Of a stretch of DNA of 37,230 nucleotides, positions 30,762 to 37,230 are shown piece after piece. The translations under genes were made by a program, and so were the position numbers. Numbering within the stretch: the stretch's first letter is position 1; the number at the start of each line of letters is the position of its first letter. Origin of the DNA: an uncultured Opitutia bacterium (GTDB taxonomy: Bacteria; Verrucomicrobiota; Verrucomicrobiia; Opitutales; Opitutaceae); the NCBI GenBank assembly GCA_903896015.1, contig CAITWF010000038.1:1-37230 (forward strand). The letters run 5' to 3'. The notes under the pieces are model-generated. The model was not told the DNA's origin. It searched no databases and worked only from the letters and a program-made list of their open reading frames with translations.

Positions 30762-33328
30762 TTGGCGGCCGGGTCGAGTTTCTCAAGCTCGAGATCGGTC
30801 CAGGGCGTGACGCGACTAACGGTGTCCCGCCGCACACGAGCAATATCCGCGGGCGCCACCGCCGAGGCATTATTGCCAAATGATCGGCGCACGAACGTCA
30901 GCACGCCCGCGAGTTGCTCGTCGGTCATCGTGGCCAAGGGGACCATCGGTGCGGGCAAACCCGGCGTGCCCTCCTTGCCCTTCAGCACGATTCGGATCGC
31001 CGAGTCTGGTGAGACTGCGTTGGACCAGCGGCCTTCTTTCAACGTGGGGGCGACACCCGTTTTGCCGAGGCCGTCGGGCTGGTGACACGCAGCGCACAGG
31101 CCGTAAGTGGTGCGACCGGCATCAAACAATGCCTGCTGTTCTGCCGAGAACGGCGCCACCGGCGGCCGCGCAGCTTGACGCGCACGGCGCTGGCGCAGCA
31201 CGGTGACCAGTTCTCCGGCCTTACGCTTCACCATGGCGTCGGGAGCATCACTCGCGAGCTGCGCCAGATTTTTTTCCGGCAGCGTGGCGCCCGCCGACTT
31301 AGTTGCTCCGCGCATCAGCGCGAGCCGATCCAACTGCGGCAACCGCCCATCGCAAATCGCGGCGGCAAGCGCATCGTTGCCGGCCGCACCCGCGCGCGTC
31401 AGATGGACCGCCAGCGTCTCCAGCACCGGCTGCGCTCCGAAAGCCGCGCCGCCGTGCGCCCGAATCTCACCACGCACGCGCTCGAGCACTTCCAGCTCGT
31501 GCCCGCGCAGACCGATCAGCGTGGCGTCGACCAGCGAGGGATGCTCGGCCGCGCGCGGCAGGATGCTCCATAACACTTCGAGCGACGCCGGATCGGTGGC
31601 GCCGCCGAGCGTGAGCGCAAGCTGCGCCAGCACGATTGGCTCTTCAGTGGCAATGCGCCCACGCCAGGAAGCGAGCAGCGGCGCGCCTTGGGGAGAGCGC
31701 AGCCGCGTCTCGCCTGCCTGCAACGCCGCGATGCGCACGTGCGCATCCGCGTCGGCAAATCCCGCGGCCAGGTCAGCGTCGGCGAGCGCGCCCAATCCTT
31801 CCAAGCTCCACAGCGCGATCGCCCGATCGCGCGGCTCGGGCGCGTGCTGCGCGAGCTCGCGCAACGGCACCGCCAAATCGGCGCGACCCGATTCCACGAT
31901 CAGGCGTTGCGCGGTATCGCGCGTCCACCCGTTGGCCGACGTCAGCACCTTTACGAGCGCGGCCGGCTCCGCGTGCGCGAAGTCAGGTGCTTTCGCGCGC
32001 GGTCCCGCCTCGTGCACAATCCGATAAATCCGGCCGAGGCCCCAGAGCGGCGTGTTGAGTTTTCGCGCGATAATCTGATCGCGAAGATAGGTGGTCGCGA
32101 ATTGAAAGCCCTCCAGCATGCCGCGGTAGTAATCGACGACGTAGAGCGCGCCGTCCGGTCCGTTGGCCGTGAAAACCGGGCGAAAACGCTCGTCCGTCGA
32201 CGTGAGAAAATCCGCGCCCGGAGTCGCGTTAAGCGCGGTGAGGCGCCCGTCGGTCTCGGCGATGACATTTCGCTTCACGAGGTTGCCCGCGGGCTCGGGC
32301 ACAAACGCGCTGCCATAATACGAGGCCGGGAAATTCGTACCACGATAAATCACCGGGGCCGACGCCGCCGTGAACGTCGCGAGCGTGCCGTCGTCGCGCA
32401 GCTGGCTTTTCTGGTAGCCGCGATTCACGCCGGGATTCACCCTCGCCGGCCAGGTCGATTGATCAGTGGCGATTTGAAAATTCGCCCCGTGCAGCGGAAT
32501 CCGACGGTCGAGCGTGGCAAGGTAGCGCGACGGCACAAAATCACCGCGCAACTGATCGCTGTTCGAGTTGTAGAAGAGCCGGCCGAAGTCGTCCTGCGAA
32601 ATGCCCCACTGACCCAGCGCCAGCATCGGCTCGCGCTGCCACTGTCCGGCCAGCTTCCGCCAGCGCGACTTGTAGCTCGCGTTGTAGAGCCAGTTGTCGC
32701 GCGCCCAGAGCAGCCCGTTGGGACTCGCCTCGATGTTTTCCGGTGTGCCGTAGTCGTCAGCGAGCAGAACTTTTTCGTCCATCACACCATCGCCGTTGGT
32801 GTCTCGCGTGCGCCACAGATTCGGCGGATCGCCGATGATTACCTCGTCGCCGGCAAACGCGATTGAGCGCGGGACGTTCATTTTATCCCAGTAGACCGTG
32901 CGCTTGTCCATCCGCCCGTCGCCGTCGGTGTCCTCGAGGACAACAATGCGTCCAACCGGGCGCGGCGGCACGGGCTTTCCCTTTTCCAAATAAATCGGCA
33001 GCTCGGTCAGAATTTCCGCGTTGTAGGCCGAAAGCTCCGCGACCCACAGCCGGCCGCGCGCGTCAAACGCCATCGCCACTGGATCGCGCACAAGCGGTTC
33101 GGCAGCGACGACCTCGATCCGGAAACCCGGTGGCAGCACAAAAGATTTGAGCGCCTCCTCGACCGTCAGCACCGGCGCGGCCGGGATCTGGAGCTCGGCA
33201 CTCGGGGGCCTTTGCGGTTCATCGTTCGCGTGATCGCCGAGCTGGGCGAAGCCGCGGAGAGCGAAAAAAAGAGATAGACCGGCGGCAAAAAACGTGAGCC
33301 GGCATTGGGCAGTGGTCGGGGCAAGCAT
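30758..33328 (-). CDS. Secreted PVC-type dehydrogenase/c-type cytochrome
   Basis: From the ATG at 33328 this is 856 aa with a signal peptide (TFFAAGLSLFFALRGFAQ). The N-terminal propeller shares blocks with the plus-strand copy at 27026: DPVAMAFDARGRLWVAEL, DTDGDGRMDKRTVY, GPDGALYVVDYYRG. A helical region and a cytochrome c domain with CAACH (745-749) follow. The two proteins are the same length and architecture but diverged. The stop overlaps the RidA-like gene start, forming a two-gene operon. A TTG at 33367 would lengthen the N-terminus by 13 residues and spoil the signal peptide. It probably oxidises a periplasmic substrate related to the neighbouring amino-sugar pathway. This pairing is inference. 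Confidence 0.92.
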   Translation of the reverse strand: MLAPTTAQCRLTFFAAGLSLFFALRGFAQLGDHANDEPQRPPSAELQIPAAPVLTVEEALKSFVLPPGFRIEVVAAEPLVRDPVAMAFDARGRLWVAELSAYNAEILTELPIYLEKGKPVPPRPVGRIVVLEDTDGDGRMDKRTVYWDKMNVPRSIAFAGDEVIIGDPPNLWRTRDTNGDGVMDEKVLLADDYGTPENIEASPNGLLWARDNWLYNASYKSRWRKLAGQWQREPMLALGQWGISQDDFGRLFYNSNSDQLRGDFVPSRYLATLDRRIPLHGANFQIATDQSTWPARVNPGVNRGYQKSQLRDDGTLATFTAASAPVIYRGTNFPASYYGSAFVPEPAGNLVKRNVIAETDGRLTALNATPGADFLTSTDERFRPVFTANGPDGALYVVDYYRGMLEGFQFATTYLRDQIIARKLNTPLWGLGRIYRIVHEAGPRAKAPDFAHAEPAALVKVLTSANGWTRDTAQRLIVESGRADLAVPLRELAQHAPEPRDRAIALWSLEGLGALADADLAAGFADADAHVRIAALQAGETRLRSPQGAPLLASWRGRIATEEPIVLAQLALTLGGATDPASLEVLWSILPRAAEHPSLVDATLIGLRGHELEVLERVRGEIRAHGGAAFGAQPVLETLAVHLTRAGAAGNDALAAAICDGRLPQLDRLALMRGATKSAGATLPEKNLAQLASDAPDAMVKRKAGELVTVLRQRRARQAARPPVAPFSAEQQALFDAGRTTYGLCAACHQPDGLGKTGVAPTLKEGRWSNAVSPDSAIRIVLKGKEGTPGLPAPMVPLATMTDEQLAGVLTFVRRSFGNNASAVAPADIARVRRDTVSRVTPWTDLELEKLDPAAK

Positions 33329-33449
33329 GGACGGATTTAGCGCATCGGTTCTCGCCGCAAAATTCAATCTATTCGCCTCTGAAAATCACTGATTTTAAAA
33401 AGGGAAACAGGTTGATTCCGCTCCCGTAGGAAAGCACCTTTTCCAGCTC

Positions 33450-34358
33450 GTGAGCGGACTCTTCGATCTTCAGGTCAACGGCTTCGCCGGTGTCGATTTT
33501 CAACGCCCCCTCGGCCGCTCCGATCTGCGCGGCGCGTGCGAGGCGCTGCACGCCCATGGGACGACGCGAATTCTCGCCACGTTCATCACGGATCGCACTG
33601 ACGCGCTCGCGCAAAAGCTCGCCGCGTTCGAGGCGATGCGCCGCGACGACGATCTGATCCGCGACACGATCGTCGGCTATCACCTCGAAGGGCCTTACCT
33701 CAGCGGCGAACCGGGTTACCGCGGCGCGCATCCCGGCGAGCTCATGAAGGAGCCCGATCTCGCGGAGTTTTCGCGCTGGCAAGACGCCGCCGGCGGCGCG
33801 ATTCGGCTCGTCACGCTGGCGCCGGAACGAAACGGCAGCGCCGAGTTCATCGCGGCCGTCACGGCGCGGGGGGTGCGCGTGTCGCTCGGCCACACCGCCG
33901 CCGACGATCGCGAGATTGACGCCGCAATCCGCGCAGGCGCGACGCTCTGCACGCATCTCGGCAACGGCTGCCCCGGCGATTTGCCGCGCCACGACAACAT
34001 CATCCATCGCCTGCTCGCCCGCGACGAGCTGATCGCCTGCTTTATTCCGGACGGCGTGCATCTGCCGCCTTTCGTCCTGCGGAATCTGTTTCGGGCGAAG
34101 CCGCCGGACAAAGTCTTGCTCACCACCGATGCGATGGCGGCCGCTGCCGCTCCGCCCGGACGATACACGCTCGGCGCGCTTGAAATGGACGTGGGCTCGG
34201 ATCGCATCGTGCGGATGCCTGGGGCCAAGAATTTCGCCGGCAGCGCGCTCACGCTCGACACGGGTGTAGCCAACGCCGCCGCATGGCTCGACCTCCCGGC
34301 CGAACGAGCGCACGAACTTGCCTCGCTCGCGCCAACCCGCGCGCTCGGGTTCGACTGA
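33450..34358 (+). CDS. nagA: N-acetylglucosamine-6-phosphate deacetylase, short form
   Basis: This 302-aa amidohydrolase begins at a GTG (MSGLFDLQVNGFAGVDF). Motifs are HLEGPYLS (a metal-ligand glutamate), SLGHTAAD (histidine), THLGNGCPGDLP (histidine), FIPDGVHL (histidine) and LLTTDAMAAAAAP, whose Asp is the catalytic residue of NagA. It lacks the roughly 50-residue N-terminal beta-domain of classic NagA, so it is about 80 aa shorter. No upstream start could restore it, since a stop lies 54 bp before. It removes acetate from GlcNAc-6-P in the cytoplasm. nagB lies two genes downstream, so the pair feeds fructose-6-phosphate. A GTG start with no clear ribosome site is noted. Confidence 0.88.
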   Translation: MSGLFDLQVNGFAGVDFQRPLGRSDLRGACEALHAHGTTRILATFITDRTDALAQKLAAFEAMRRDDDLIRDTIVGYHLEGPYLSGEPGYRGAHPGELMKEPDLAEFSRWQDAAGGAIRLVTLAPERNGSAEFIAAVTARGVRVSLGHTAADDREIDAAIRAGATLCTHLGNGCPGDLPRHDNIIHRLLARDELIACFIPDGVHLPPFVLRNLFRAKPPDKVLLTTDAMAAAAAPPGRYTLGALEMDVGSDRIVRMPGAKNFAGSALTLDTGVANAAAWLDLPAERAHELASLAPTRALGFD

Positions 34359-34365
34359 TTTCCTC

Positions 34366-35349
34366 ATGCACCCAAAATTCCTCGCCCTTCTGTTGGCATG
34401 CGCGCCGGCGTTCCTGCGTGCCGAACCCGATCTGAAAATCGGGATCATCGGCCTCGACACGTCGCACGCGCCGCAGTTTGCCAGCATCCTCAATAACCCC
34501 GCCGACAAGGCGCACCTAACCGGCGCGCGCGTGGTGTGCGCATTTCCAGGCGGCAGTGCCGATGTCGAGGCCAGCGCCTCGCGCGTGAAGGGCTTCACGG
34601 CCGATGTGCAGAAAAAATACGGCGTCGAGATCGTCGGCTCAATCGCCGAGGTCGTGGCGCGCAGCGACGCCATCATGATCCTGAGTGTCGATGGCCGCGC
34701 GCACCTGCCGCAGGCGCGCGAGGTGTTTTCCTCAGGCAAGCCCGTGTTTATCGACAAACCATTTGGCGGCAACCTGCGCGAGGTGCTCGAGCTCGCGGCG
34801 CTCGCGCGCGCGACCGGCGCGCCGGTGTTCAGTGCGTCGTCACTCCGCTACAGCCCCGGCGTCCAAAAGCTCCGCACGGAAAAGATCGGCCGCATGCTCG
34901 GCGCAATTTCCTACGGTCCCGCGCACCTTGAGCCTCACCACACCGATCTCTTTTGGTATGGGGTGCATGCGACGGAGGCGCTATTCACCGTCATGGGCAC
35001 CGGCTGCGACACCGTCAGCCGCACGCATACGACCGACACCGATGTCGCGACCGGCATATGGCACGACGGACGGACCGGCGTCGTCTACGGATTTCGCGAG
35101 GGCAAGGCGCTCTACCGCGTGACCGTGATCGGCACCGAGGCCATCCGCGATCAGCCGGACGGCCGTGAATATGCGGATTTGCTGAAAGAAATCCTCACGT
35201 TTTTCCGCACGCGAAAATCCCCCGTCCCGCTTGAAGAGACGATCGAGATCATGGCCTTCATGGAAGCGGCGGATGAGAGCAAGCGCGCCAATGGAGCGGC
35301 GGTCGCGCTCAAGGATGTCATCGCCAAGAATTCCCCTTTGCATCCCTGA
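34366..35349 (+). CDS. Secreted-looking Gfo/Idh/MocA-type oxidoreductase
   Basis: This 327-aa protein has a signal-peptide-like N-terminus (MHPKFLALLLACAPAFLRAE), then a Rossmann start LKIGIIGLDTSH, a second-strand segment, and DKPFGGN in the place of the family's EKP motif. It ends in a C-terminal alpha/beta domain with HHTDLFWYGVHATEAL, where a histidine often acts in catalysis. Members of this family use NAD(P) to oxidise sugars. A secreted member would need to carry its cofactor, usually through Tat export, but no twin-arginine is visible. The gene is 7 bp after nagA and 3 bp before nagB. It is likely to handle an amino-sugar or related derivative, but the substrate is not known. Confidence 0.82.
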   Translation: MHPKFLALLLACAPAFLRAEPDLKIGIIGLDTSHAPQFASILNNPADKAHLTGARVVCAFPGGSADVEASASRVKGFTADVQKKYGVEIVGSIAEVVARSDAIMILSVDGRAHLPQAREVFSSGKPVFIDKPFGGNLREVLELAALARATGAPVFSASSLRYSPGVQKLRTEKIGRMLGAISYGPAHLEPHHTDLFWYGVHATEALFTVMGTGCDTVSRTHTTDTDVATGIWHDGRTGVVYGFREGKALYRVTVIGTEAIRDQPDGREYADLLKEILTFFRTRKSPVPLEETIEIMAFMEAADESKRANGAAVALKDVIAKNSPLHP

Positions 35350-35352
35350 ATC

Positions 35353-36102
35353 ATGAGCCAGCTCAACGTCATCACCTCCCCCGATCGCGCGACCATGGGC
35401 CGCGCCGCCGCGACCCATGCCCGCGGCCTGCTGGAGAAAATTCTCGCTGCCCAGCCGCGCGCGCGGGTGATCTTTGCCTGCGCGCCCTCGCAGGATGAAT
35501 TTTTGGAGAATTTCGTGGCGCAGGCCCGGAACCTCGACTGGTCGCGCGTCACCGTCTTCCACATGGACGAATACGTCGGGCTCGCCGCGACGCATCCGGC
35601 CAGCTTCCGCAATTACCTTCGGGCCCATCTGCTCCAGCATCTCACCCCGGGCGAGTTTCACTCCATCGGCGGCGATGCGGCCGACGCGGCCGCGGAGTGC
35701 CGGCGTTACGCCGCTTTGCTCGACGCCGCGCCCATCGATCTCATCTGCCTCGGGATCGGCGAAAATGGCCACATCGCCTTCAACGATCCGCCGGTCGCGA
35801 ATTTCGATGACCCGGTCTCGGCCAAGATTGTCGAACTCGATCACACGTGCCGTCAGCAGCAGGTAAACGACGGGTGCTATCCCACACTGGCCGCCGTGCC
35901 CACGCACGCGATCTCGCTCACGATTCCGGTGTTTCGCCGGGCGAAAAATCTCAGCGTCGTCGTGCCGGGCCCACGCAAAGCCGCCGCGGCCCGCGCCACG
36001 CTGCGGGATCCGATCGCGACCGCCTGCCCCGCGACGATCCTGCGTCAGCACCCCGCGGCAACGCTGTTTCTCGATCGCGACTCCGCGGCACTGCTTACCT
36101 AA
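35353..36102 (+). CDS. nagB: Glucosamine-6-phosphate deaminase
   Basis: This 249-aa protein has the NagB signatures FHMDEYVGL (with the catalytic aspartate), GIGENGHIAFNDP and VPTHAISLTIP. The length matches the family. It converts glucosamine-6-phosphate to fructose-6-phosphate and ammonia in the cytoplasm, the step after NagA. Start at the ATG 3 bp after the oxidoreductase stop, so it is in the same operon. The C-terminus lacks a long extension, as in the NagB forms without allosteric tails. It pairs with the MFS transporter and the short NagA to point to GlcNAc or chitin-derived sugar use. Confidence 0.93.
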   Translation: MSQLNVITSPDRATMGRAAATHARGLLEKILAAQPRARVIFACAPSQDEFLENFVAQARNLDWSRVTVFHMDEYVGLAATHPASFRNYLRAHLLQHLTPGEFHSIGGDAADAAAECRRYAALLDAAPIDLICLGIGENGHIAFNDPPVANFDDPVSAKIVELDHTCRQQQVNDGCYPTLAAVPTHAISLTIPVFRRAKNLSVVVPGPRKAAAARATLRDPIATACPATILRQHPAATLFLDRDSAALLT

Positions 36103-36147
36103 ATCGTGAAAGGGCCATGCATTGCGCACACTTGACCGTCCCCTTCC

Positions 36148-37032
36148 TTAAATCGAAAGCTGCGCACGGAGCGCGGCGACCATCGAGGTGAATGCGCGTC
36201 CGTAGCGCACGTAGGACCCGCGCCTCACCTCCGGCGTTGCCTGCGGGGCACCCGCGTGGATGATGCTCGCGACGTGCGGCTCGATCGCGATCGCGCCGCG
36301 GTAACCCGATCGCAGCAGGTCCGCCAGGATGCGCCGCACCTCGGCGTCCCCTTCGCCCGGCATCGTGAAGACAGAACTTTTTCCACCGGCCGGGTTACGC
36401 TTCGCGTCCTTCACGTGGACGTGCTGAATGAACGGTTTTACCGCCGTGTAGAATTCCCACGCATCGAGCCCGTAAGCCACCGTGTTGCCGATGTCGAAGA
36501 GCACGCCGACGCCGGGGTGGTTGATGCGTTCGTGAAACTCAACCGCATGAGCCGGGCTGAGCCCGCCCCACCCTTCGCAGTTTTCATGCACGACGACCAC
36601 GCCGCCATCCGCGGCGATCGCGCCGAGTTCGCGGTAGCGGCGCACCGCCTCGTCGCGCCACGCGTCGGCTGCGACGCCGGCGCCCACCCAGCTCATGCCA
36701 CGGATAAATTTCGCCCCTACGCGCTGCATGCGCGGAATCGCCGCACGCAGCTCCGACACATCCACCGCGAAGTCGCCCGTGATCGGCCGGCTCCAGTTGC
36801 CGAGCGCTGACGCAAACGCCGTCACCCGCAACCCAGCCGCCGCCAGCGTGTCGGCGGCCCCCGCGAACTCGTCGTCCGTTAGCTGCCACGACGCCTGTTT
36901 ACCCGCGATCAGCCGCAGTTCGATCGCGCTCCAACCGAGTTCGCGTTGCGCCGCGATCTGGCCAGCGAGATCATCGGCGGCTTCATCGGCGAGTCCGGAA
37001 AGCGTGAGCGGGGGCAACGCGGGAAGTGACAT
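36148..37032 (-). CDS. TIM-barrel sugar-phosphate isomerase/epimerase
   Basis: From the ATG at 37032 this is 294 aa. The barrel shows the four metal-binding positions of the xylose-isomerase-like family: VVVHENCEGW (Glu), VLFDIGNTVAYG (Asp), HVHVKDAKR (His) and IAIEPH (Glu). The N-terminal segment ELGWSAIELRL is the usual first strand. It is expected to isomerise or epimerise a sugar or sugar phosphate using a divalent metal. An upstream extension to 37212 is open but passes into different DNA with its own ribosome site on the other strand, so it is rejected. It converges on nagB with 45 bp between stops and shares the amino-sugar neighbourhood. Confidence 0.9.
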   Translation of the reverse strand: MSLPALPPLTLSGLADEAADDLAGQIAAQRELGWSAIELRLIAGKQASWQLTDDEFAGAADTLAAAGLRVTAFASALGNWSRPITGDFAVDVSELRAAIPRMQRVGAKFIRGMSWVGAGVAADAWRDEAVRRYRELGAIAADGGVVVVHENCEGWGGLSPAHAVEFHERINHPGVGVLFDIGNTVAYGLDAWEFYTAVKPFIQHVHVKDAKRNPAGGKSSVFTMPGEGDAEVRRILADLLRSGYRGAIAIEPHVASIIHAGAPQATPEVRRGSYVRYGRAFTSMVAALRAQLSI

Positions 37033-37177
37033 GCCACGATCCAACACTTCGGCAGGACCTGCCCGCAAGTCGCATTGCTCAGCGTATTGCGGGGTAGTGT
37101 CCGGAGAGTTCAGCAAAAAGGCGGAACATGGTAAGTGGTTTGGTGCTAAAGCCAAAAACCACCAACAAAGGAAAACC
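37033..37177. other. Possible insertion-element end near the right edge
   Basis: The DNA upstream of the isomerase start changes character: it is less GC-rich and has short A-rich blocks. A GTAAGTGG at about 37131 resembles the GTAAGCG termini of some IS66-type elements, but the partner end is outside the window. This is a guess based on a few bases. Confidence 0.2.
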
Positions 37178-37230
37178 ATGAACCGCCCGAAGCGAAACGA
37201 TGCAGTGATCAACGTAACGAAACAAGATCT
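37178..37230 (+). CDS. N-terminal fragment of a gene cut by the window edge
   Basis: An ATG at 37178 with AAAGGAAAA just upstream opens a frame (MNRPKRNDAVINVTKQD) that continues past the window. Only 17 full codons are visible, so no family can be named. The clear ribosome site and basic start resemble small DNA-binding or transposase-related proteins. Confidence 0.45.
   Translation, partial: MNRPKRNDAVINVTKQD

Noticed and set aside
33369-34772. 467-codon open frame on the minus strand opposite nagA and the oxidoreductase gene
   Set aside because: It lies antisense to two clear genes in GC-rich DNA where opposite frames stay open by codon bias; the product has no family features.
34981-36129. 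382-codon minus-strand frame opposite nagB
   Set aside because: It mirrors nagB and the oxidoreductase gene, which have strong motifs. The opposite frame shows repetitive Arg/Gly/Asp-rich sequence only.
37033-37212. 60-residue N-terminal extension of the TIM-barrel isomerase
   Set aside because: The extension lies opposite a new plus-strand start with a ribosome site and is not part of the barrel; the ATG at 37032 fits the family start.
1-37230. tRNA, rRNA and CRISPR arrays
   Set aside because: No T-loop-like GTTCRA segments in a cloverleaf context, no rRNA-like blocks and no regularly spaced repeats were found by eye.

Overview
The window looks like a chromosomal segment of a verrucomicrobium, most likely Opitutales/Opitutaceae-like. 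The lineage call rests on three VPDSG-CTERM-type secreted proteins (a sorting signal associated with Verrucomicrobia), two very large PVC-type secreted c-type cytochrome/dehydrogenase proteins, and GC-rich coding sequence. No rRNA, tRNA or CRISPR array was seen.

Region 1 (1-11992, all minus strand) is a tightly packed surface-polysaccharide operon read right to left. In transcription order it encodes a GDPD-like phosphodiesterase, a HAD phosphatase, two sugar-nucleotidyltransferase-like proteins separated by a cupin, a Wzx-type flippase, two GT2 glycosyltransferases, a GT4 enzyme, a Wzy-like membrane protein, a CgeB-like glycosyltransferase, a GT9 enzyme and a GT4 enzyme that runs off the left edge. 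Four-base stop/start overlaps and gaps of a few bases indicate one transcription unit. The layout is that of a Wzx/Wzy-dependent polysaccharide, with a nucleotide-activated and possibly phosphorylated decoration made by the first genes.

Region 2 (12123-19270) holds a 1.1-kaa secreted GH42-like glycosidase, a GbsR/MarR-type regulator with a palindrome over its possible start, and the VPDSG-CTERM proteins. One of these is on the minus strand with a clear intrinsic terminator. Two are on the plus strand, and one of those has a decayed sorting signal. Two matching GGCAC-N7-GC elements (sigma-54-like) lie just upstream of the VPDSG transcription units.

Region 3 (19757-25442, plus strand) is the most unusual part. 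A FliA/WhiG-like sigma factor is translationally coupled to a 64-aa protein and ends at a strong terminator. About 1 kb further on come an unrecognised 155-aa protein and a 930-aa protein. The latter keeps the MobF (TrwC/TraI-like) relaxase-helicase layout from end to end but has lost the histidine cluster, Walker A, Walker B and motif III. It reads as an intact, probably selected, catalytically dead relaxase-helicase homologue.

Region 4 (25695-37032) is catabolic. It contains an MFS transporter coupled to a secreted PVC-type cytochrome. Facing these are a second such cytochrome and a secreted protein made of three fused RidA-like domains. Then come a nagA / secreted Gfo-Idh-like oxidoreductase / nagB cluster for amino-sugar use and a TIM-barrel sugar isomerase. 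The last ~140 bp look like the edge of another gene or insertion element, with a coding start that runs off the window.
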